From positions 205,780,539 to 205,816,734 of the forward strand of contig JBOZIK010000001.1 in assembly GCA_051453625.1 (NCBI GenBank): a DNA stretch of 36,196 bases, read 5' to 3'. A program made the position numbers and the translations under genes. The stretch comes from Welwitschia mirabilis. Its lineage: Eukaryota; Gnetophyta; Gnetopsida; Welwitschiales. Within the stretch, counting starts at the first letter, position 1, and each line of letters opens with the position of its first letter. This document shows positions 32,300 through 36,196 of the stretch, in pieces. The notes under the pieces are model-generated. The model was not told the origin of the DNA. It did no database searches and was given only the letters and a program-made list of their open reading frames with translations.

Positions 32300-33196
32300 T
32301 TAATTATTTTATTATAAAATAATGTCTTTCATTATTTTTTATGCCATATGTAAATTTACATTTTTATATTTAATGTTTTCAAGTTTTTAGTTAAATTTTA
32401 AACCATATGTCTAAAAGTGAATTCAACTAGGCATAAGAGACTAAATGAATTAGAAACATGTGGTAGTGACACATGGTAATAATGTAGTAGACATGTAATA
32501 GTAAAATGGAAATGAGGTAGTAATGATATGTAACATTGAAATATGACAATGATGTTTGACATACATGGCTATAGCATAGGTAAAAATAATCTAGGATAAA
32601 GGCCATATTTTGAAAATGTTATGATGATTCTCTACCTAATTATATATGATAAAGATTTCAATCAATGCTAGATAATAAATCTTCCATAAAATGGTACATT
32701 ATGAAGATTTCACCAAATACTACATGATGAAGATTCCACCTAATACTATAGGATGTAGAATCTTAACCACTTCACATAATGCTATAGGATAGAATCTTAT
32801 CCACCTCCCCTACTACTACAAGCTAAAGGACTTTCACTACCTTAATTCTAAATCCCTTTATAAAAATAGACAATACCCTTCATTATATTTATGCAATCTT
32901 ATAGGATGAGAACATTTTATCCTTGAAGTAAAGGATCATTTTAGCATGTCTTTCTACCTTTTACCCTTCAGGAATGAACTATCCTTGAGGCTATCATGAT
33001 GTTTCCTTAAGCTAAGTTATTCATCATTAGTATATTGTAGATTTATTTTTATACTAAAATAATTGTTTACATTTTTTTTATTTTATGGTGATTCATTCCA
33101 TGCCTTTAATAATTAATATAAAGCTATAATATTGCTAAGTTATTCAAATTTTTAAGTGAATCCTTATTGTTTACATTTTATTTCATAGTTTAATTT
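32300..33196 (+). repeat. LTR-like stretch with TATA and degenerate tandem repeats
   Basis: No coding signal. It resembles a plus-strand LTR. A U3-like part has repeats of ACATGTGGTAGTGACACATGG type (32455-32510) and about five degenerate units of GATGAAGATTCCACCTAATAC type (32640-32800). A TATA box in CCTTTATAAAAATAG follows (about 32857). Candidate ends TGTCTAAAAG (32408) and TTGTTTACA (33071) do not show a target duplication, so element borders are unproven. Confidence 0.35.
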
Positions 33197-33809
33197 TGTT
33201 GTAATGACAATTTGTAGGATTATGATAGGGTATTTTGAGTAGTTTTATAGAAGATTTATATAAGTTTAAATGCATTTATAATGATTATGGGGAGTCAATG
33301 AAATGATCATAGAAACATGTAATTCTTATCATATTTGGAGGCATTTCAGGTATATTCAGATACTTAGTGCCTTGGAGAAAGATTAATAATGCAGAAGGTA
33401 GATTTTTCTTAGCAGGAAAGATAAGGAAGATTTTCATCCCCACTATTGTCTCCATGATAGTCAAGAAAATAACATTTTAATAGCTAATTGGGATGTTAAC
33501 ATGGACTAGATCTAGGAATCAATGAGTCCATTTTTCTAAGGAGGTGTTATTCCTAGTGTTGTCCTCATGAATTCAAGATAAAAACACATTTAGAATTAAC
33601 TATGGGGTTGACTATGAAGTTAGAAGCTGATGAATCATCTATTATTATGGGACATCATCCTAAGTATCATCCCCATGATAGTTAAGACAATAACTATTTT
33701 GAATAAACAAAACTGAATTATTTTGTAATGGAGTTATGCACCCCATCTAAGGTGCTAAGGTTTCTTATCTAAAGATATGGTTCTAAAACCTTCAATGTAA
33801 AACTAAAAT
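33197..33809 (+). repeat. Gypsy family LTR, copy 4, 5' part
   Basis: Starts TGTTGTAATGACAATTTGTAGG and follows copy 1 along its U3: ACATGTAATTCTTATCATATTTGG (about 33314), CTTGGAGAAAG, and three CATCCCC...GATAGT-type subrepeats (33437-33695). It stops at 33809 in AAAACTAAAAT, the counterpart of the sequence at the TATA box of copy 1. The remainder lies beyond C4, outside the window. Sequence before 33197 is unrelated to the gypsy 3' region, so this is a 5' or solo LTR. Confidence 0.76.
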
Positions 33810-35103
33810 TATTAGCTTATATTTATCAATTGATATCAAACTAATTCCTCTAATGTAGTATAAACTATTACATATTATGTGCAGATGAGATTGAGTTTTT
33901 CAGGTGAAAGATTTGGATCAAAATGCACTAAAGAAATTACCTAGTTATGTTTACCTTTAGTGGGGATCGATCAAATTATAAAGGAATAAACCATACTTAA
34001 AGTAGTCATAAATAAATAAAATAAACTCATAAGGGTTGATGGGATTATAAAGGGGTTGACCAACTTGTGATATCAAGAATCAATAGTTCTAAACCAAAAG
34101 AAAAGGGGTCAACTAGATATTCATGGAATTTATCAAATTTGACGAGCTAACAATCAAGTCCTAGACCAAGAGGAGAGGGGTCAACTAGATTTTTATGGGG
34201 TTGATTGGACTTTAGAAACTAATCATCCATAGTTCTAGACTAAGAGATAATAGGTTGACTAGAAACAGGATAGGATGGATTGAGTTCTTATAGGGTCCAT
34301 CAGATTTTTATGGGGTCAACTAGGTGGTGCAGAAAGCAAAAGTTGTAAATGTTATGTATCCATTACCTAGTAGTTTTCTAGCCATTTATAGCTATTAAAG
34401 CTGCAATTCATTTGTAATAAACCCTAGTAATCCTCCATTATAAATAGCTAGGGAAGAGATTACCTAGATATCTTTTGGTACTTTTCTAAATCAGTATATT
34501 CATTGTGGATGTGAAAGATCAAGTGGTATTTTTCATTAGTACATCATTGTATAGATTCACATTTGATTAAGAAGATGTATTCTTAGCAAAAGAACTTTAC
34601 TTAGAATCAGATCTAAGTACTTTATCTTTGTATTCTATTGAAGATAAGATCCATTCATTGTACTGATACTAAATATGTGATATCAGAGCTACCAAGACTA
34701 TACTACATCACTTTTATTCATCTTTAGAGGTTAAAATTTAGCCTACAAAAGTCCATTGTTAAGGTTGAGACGTAAATTATAAAAGTTTACTTATAAGGAT
34801 TATAAGTTAACTTGGTAAAACATGTAGAGTAACAAAGATCCAAGATTAACCTTGAGAAAAGCTTATCGTTGAGAGTAGAGTAGGGGAGTTTTCTAACCAC
34901 TACAATTCCTGTGTGCATCTAAACTAGTAATTTATGTTTTAGTGTCTTTTGATTCTTTACATTTATTTTTTCATTCCTTATATGTTCATTCTTAATTTTA
35001 TTATTTTTATATACAAGTGTTGATTAGATTACTTAAATGTGTTTTTGAGTCTAAGTTTTTAAAAGAACCTATTCATCCCCTCTCAGGGTTCTCAATCCTA
35101 TCA
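33810..35103 (+). repeat. C4 5' LTR
   Basis: Begins TATTAGCTTATATTTATC (TG worn to TA) and ends CTCAATCCTATCA, two bases before the primer site. It is collinear with the C1 LTR. It has a U3 array of GGGGTCAACTAG-type subrepeats (33960-34325), TATA at 34437, AGCCTACAAAAGTCCATTG (about 34740) and GTGTGCATCTAAAC. Length is 1294 bp against 1395 for C1. Confidence 0.85.
34437..34446 (+). promoter_or_regulatory. TATA box of C4 LTR
   Basis: ATTATAAATA within CTCCATTATAAATAGCTAGG, conserved with the C1 LTR. A pyrimidine-purine stretch consistent with a transcription start follows 25-35 bases downstream. Core promoter assignment is by sequence only. Confidence 0.62.
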
Positions 35104-35105
35104 TT

Positions 35106-35117
35106 TGGTATCAGAGT
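35106..35117 (+). promoter_or_regulatory. C4 primer-binding site (initiator tRNA-Met)
   Basis: TGGTATCAGAGT lies two bases after the LTR end. TGGTATCAGAGC is the standard site of plant copia elements, complementary to the 3' end of initiator tRNA-Met; the last base differs. It confirms the LTR border and the orientation. Confidence 0.9.
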
Positions 35118-35169
35118 TTAGGTTAGTCTTTGAGAGATTTTTACAAATCTAGACTTAATAGTCCTAAAA

Positions 35170-36196
35170 ATGAGTAACTCAATTAATGGATTTTCAACCA
35201 GTTATCTACCCATGTTTGATGGTTCAAACTATGCCTTTTAGAAAGTTAGGATGAGAATTTTTCTTAGATCTCTAGATGCCAATGTAGATGAAGTTATATA
35301 CAAAGGTCATACTATGCCTATGATAACCTAGATAGATATAAATGAAAATACTATATTGGTTCCCAAATCCAGAGACCAGTGGACTCCTGCAGATAAAACA
35401 AAAGCCATCATAGATGCCTATGCTCTTAATGCTTTTTTTTGTATAATGTGTGTAAATGAATTTAAAATAATTGTGAGTTATAACCATGTAAAAGAAGCTT
35501 GGGATATTTTAGAAGTTGCACATAAAGGGACATCCACTGTTAAACAAGAAAAATTACAAATATTTATTTGTAGATTTGAAGAGATACATATAGATGATGA
35601 AGAAACCTTACAGGAATTTTCTACTAGAGTTACATATATAGTAAACTCAATGACAAGCCTCAGAGAACACATGGAAGAAAGTAAGGTGGTAAAGAAAGTG
35701 TTGAGATTCCTACCTAAGAGATTTAAATCTAAAGTAACAGCTATTAAAGAAATCAAAAACATCAGTGAAATAGTATTAGAAGAACTTCAAGGTAATCTTC
35801 AAACCTATGAACTTAAATTTACTAAAGAAAGAAAAAAAGGTATTGCTTTAAAATGTGTATAGGAGAATTACAGATCTGATAGATTCATTGAATAACTTAA
35901 TGATGATGAAGTGGATTTTCTAGCCAAGCATTTTAAAAGATTTCTCTATAGGAAAAAGGAAGGAGAATTAAGTAGGAATCCAAGGAGAAGCAATCCAAAA
36001 TAAAGGAAAAAACAAGATAAGGGAAAGGAAATCTAGTGCTACTCATCTAAAGGACTTGGACATATAGTCAATGAATGTTCCAACACTAGACTAGAAAGTA
36101 GGAAGTCTAAAAACATTTTATTCATGACAACTTGGGATAATGAAGATGATGAAGATGAAGAGAACTACTCAGATCATAAATCAAATAAAGAAAGGA
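35170..36196 (+). pseudogene. gag: C4 copia gag (UBN2 type), partial and decayed
   Basis: Gag would form the particle and bind element RNA. One frame runs from ATG at 35170 to the window edge. It shows YLPMFDGSNYAF (35203-35238) followed by a stop where Trp is expected (TAG 35239), then DQWTPADK (about 35377), EAWDILEVAHKGTSTVKQEK (about 35493), LQEFSTRVTYIVNSM (about 35610) and VLRFLPKRFKSKVTAI (about 35698). This is the order of the UBN2/copia gag domain. Further stops lie at about 35290-35330, 35860 and later; several fit TGG-to-TAG or CAG-to-TAG. The zinc knuckle is at 36037-36078. The longest open part is 35356-35862. Confidence 0.88.
36037..36078 (+). other. C4 gag CCHC zinc knuckle, second Cys lost
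   Basis: Reads CYSSKGLGHIVNEC. The CX2CX4HX4C pattern is kept except that the second Cys is Ser (TCT, a transversion from TGT). An acidic stretch NEDDEDEEN follows, as usual in SIRE/copia gag. Confidence 0.78.

Larger units (their letters stand above)
33810..36196 (+). mobile_element. Ty1-copia element C4 (SIRE-like), 5' end
   Basis: LTR, initiator-Met primer-binding site and gag run off the right edge of the window. The LTR family is that of C1, so C1 and C4 are members of one family in opposite orientation. Insertion was into gypsy LTR copy 4. The 5-bp target duplication cannot be tested because the 3' end is outside. Confidence 0.84.

Noticed and set aside
34670-34690. A second primer-site-like sequence, GATATCAGAGCTACC
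   Set aside because: The aligned position of the C1 LTR (about 23330) has GATATCAGTGC inside the LTR, so this belongs to the LTR body. The real site is at 35106, next to the LTR end.
35478-35762. 94-codon minus-strand frame
   Set aside because: Antisense shadow of the copia gag, which carries the recognisable UBN2 motifs.
1-36196. Host genes, tRNA or rRNA genes, CRISPR arrays, bacterial operons
   Set aside because: I saw no exon-like open frame, cloverleaf, spaced direct-repeat array or ribosome binding site. All coding traces belong to plant LTR retrotransposons or are unassigned.

Overview
The window looks like gene-free, very AT-rich intergenic heterochromatin from a flowering-plant nuclear genome. 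It contains no intact gene, no tRNA or rRNA, and no recognisable host exon. What can be read is a stack of old, nested LTR retrotransposons whose coding regions are broken mainly by C-to-T and G-to-A changes (Trp and Gln codons turned into stops, GC-rich signals turned AT-rich), as expected for long-methylated plant repeats. The families (Athila/Tat-type Ty3-gypsy; SIRE/Maximus-type Ty1-copia with an env-like reading frame) are characteristic of angiosperms. I cannot name the species.

Layout, left to right. (i) 1-6366, plus strand: the 3' half of gypsy element E1, with pol (protease-RT linker, RT, RNase H, integrase), a 1.7-kb 3' untranslated region, a 194-N gap and a 1.36-kb LTR. (ii) 6367-8842: featureless AT-rich DNA. 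(iii) 8843-12800, plus: a more decayed gypsy gag-protease-RT-RNase H-integrase (E3). (iv) 12800-14985: unassigned decayed DNA, including a possible movement-protein-like trace and one unassigned reading frame. (v) 14985-32270, minus: a SIRE-like copia element C2 (LTR, polypurine tract, env-like frame, RNase H). Its env-like part carries a solo-LTR-like insertion (17060-17431, TSD CATAA, with an N gap). Its RNase H is split by a 12.4-kb gypsy insertion E2 (19800-32187).

E2 has two LTRs of 1214 and 1212 bp, a near-matching 5-bp target duplication, a heavily deaminated tRNA-Asp primer-binding site, and a long acidic/Asn-rich gag-position frame. No RT or integrase is visible in it, so it looks like a non-autonomous derivative that shares LTR and 3' UTR with E1. 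Inside E2 lies a second SIRE-like element C1 (LTR, three polypurine tracts, env-like frame), flanked by two diverged copies of the same E2 3' UTR and an unsized N gap.

(vi) 32188-33196: the other half of the C2 RNase H and an LTR-like stretch. (vii) 33197-36196, plus: the 5' 613 bp of another E1/E2-family LTR, cut next to its TATA box by copia element C4 (1.29-kb LTR, initiator-Met primer-binding site, gag running off the window).

Relative order from nesting: C2 is older than E2; the host copy of the gypsy 3' UTR is older than C1; the fourth gypsy LTR is older than C4. Nothing here works together as a living pathway, and each element is defective. The interest lies in the insertion history, the non-autonomous E2 structure, the env-like frames and the LTR subrepeats. 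All similarities were judged by eye; no alignment or database search was run.
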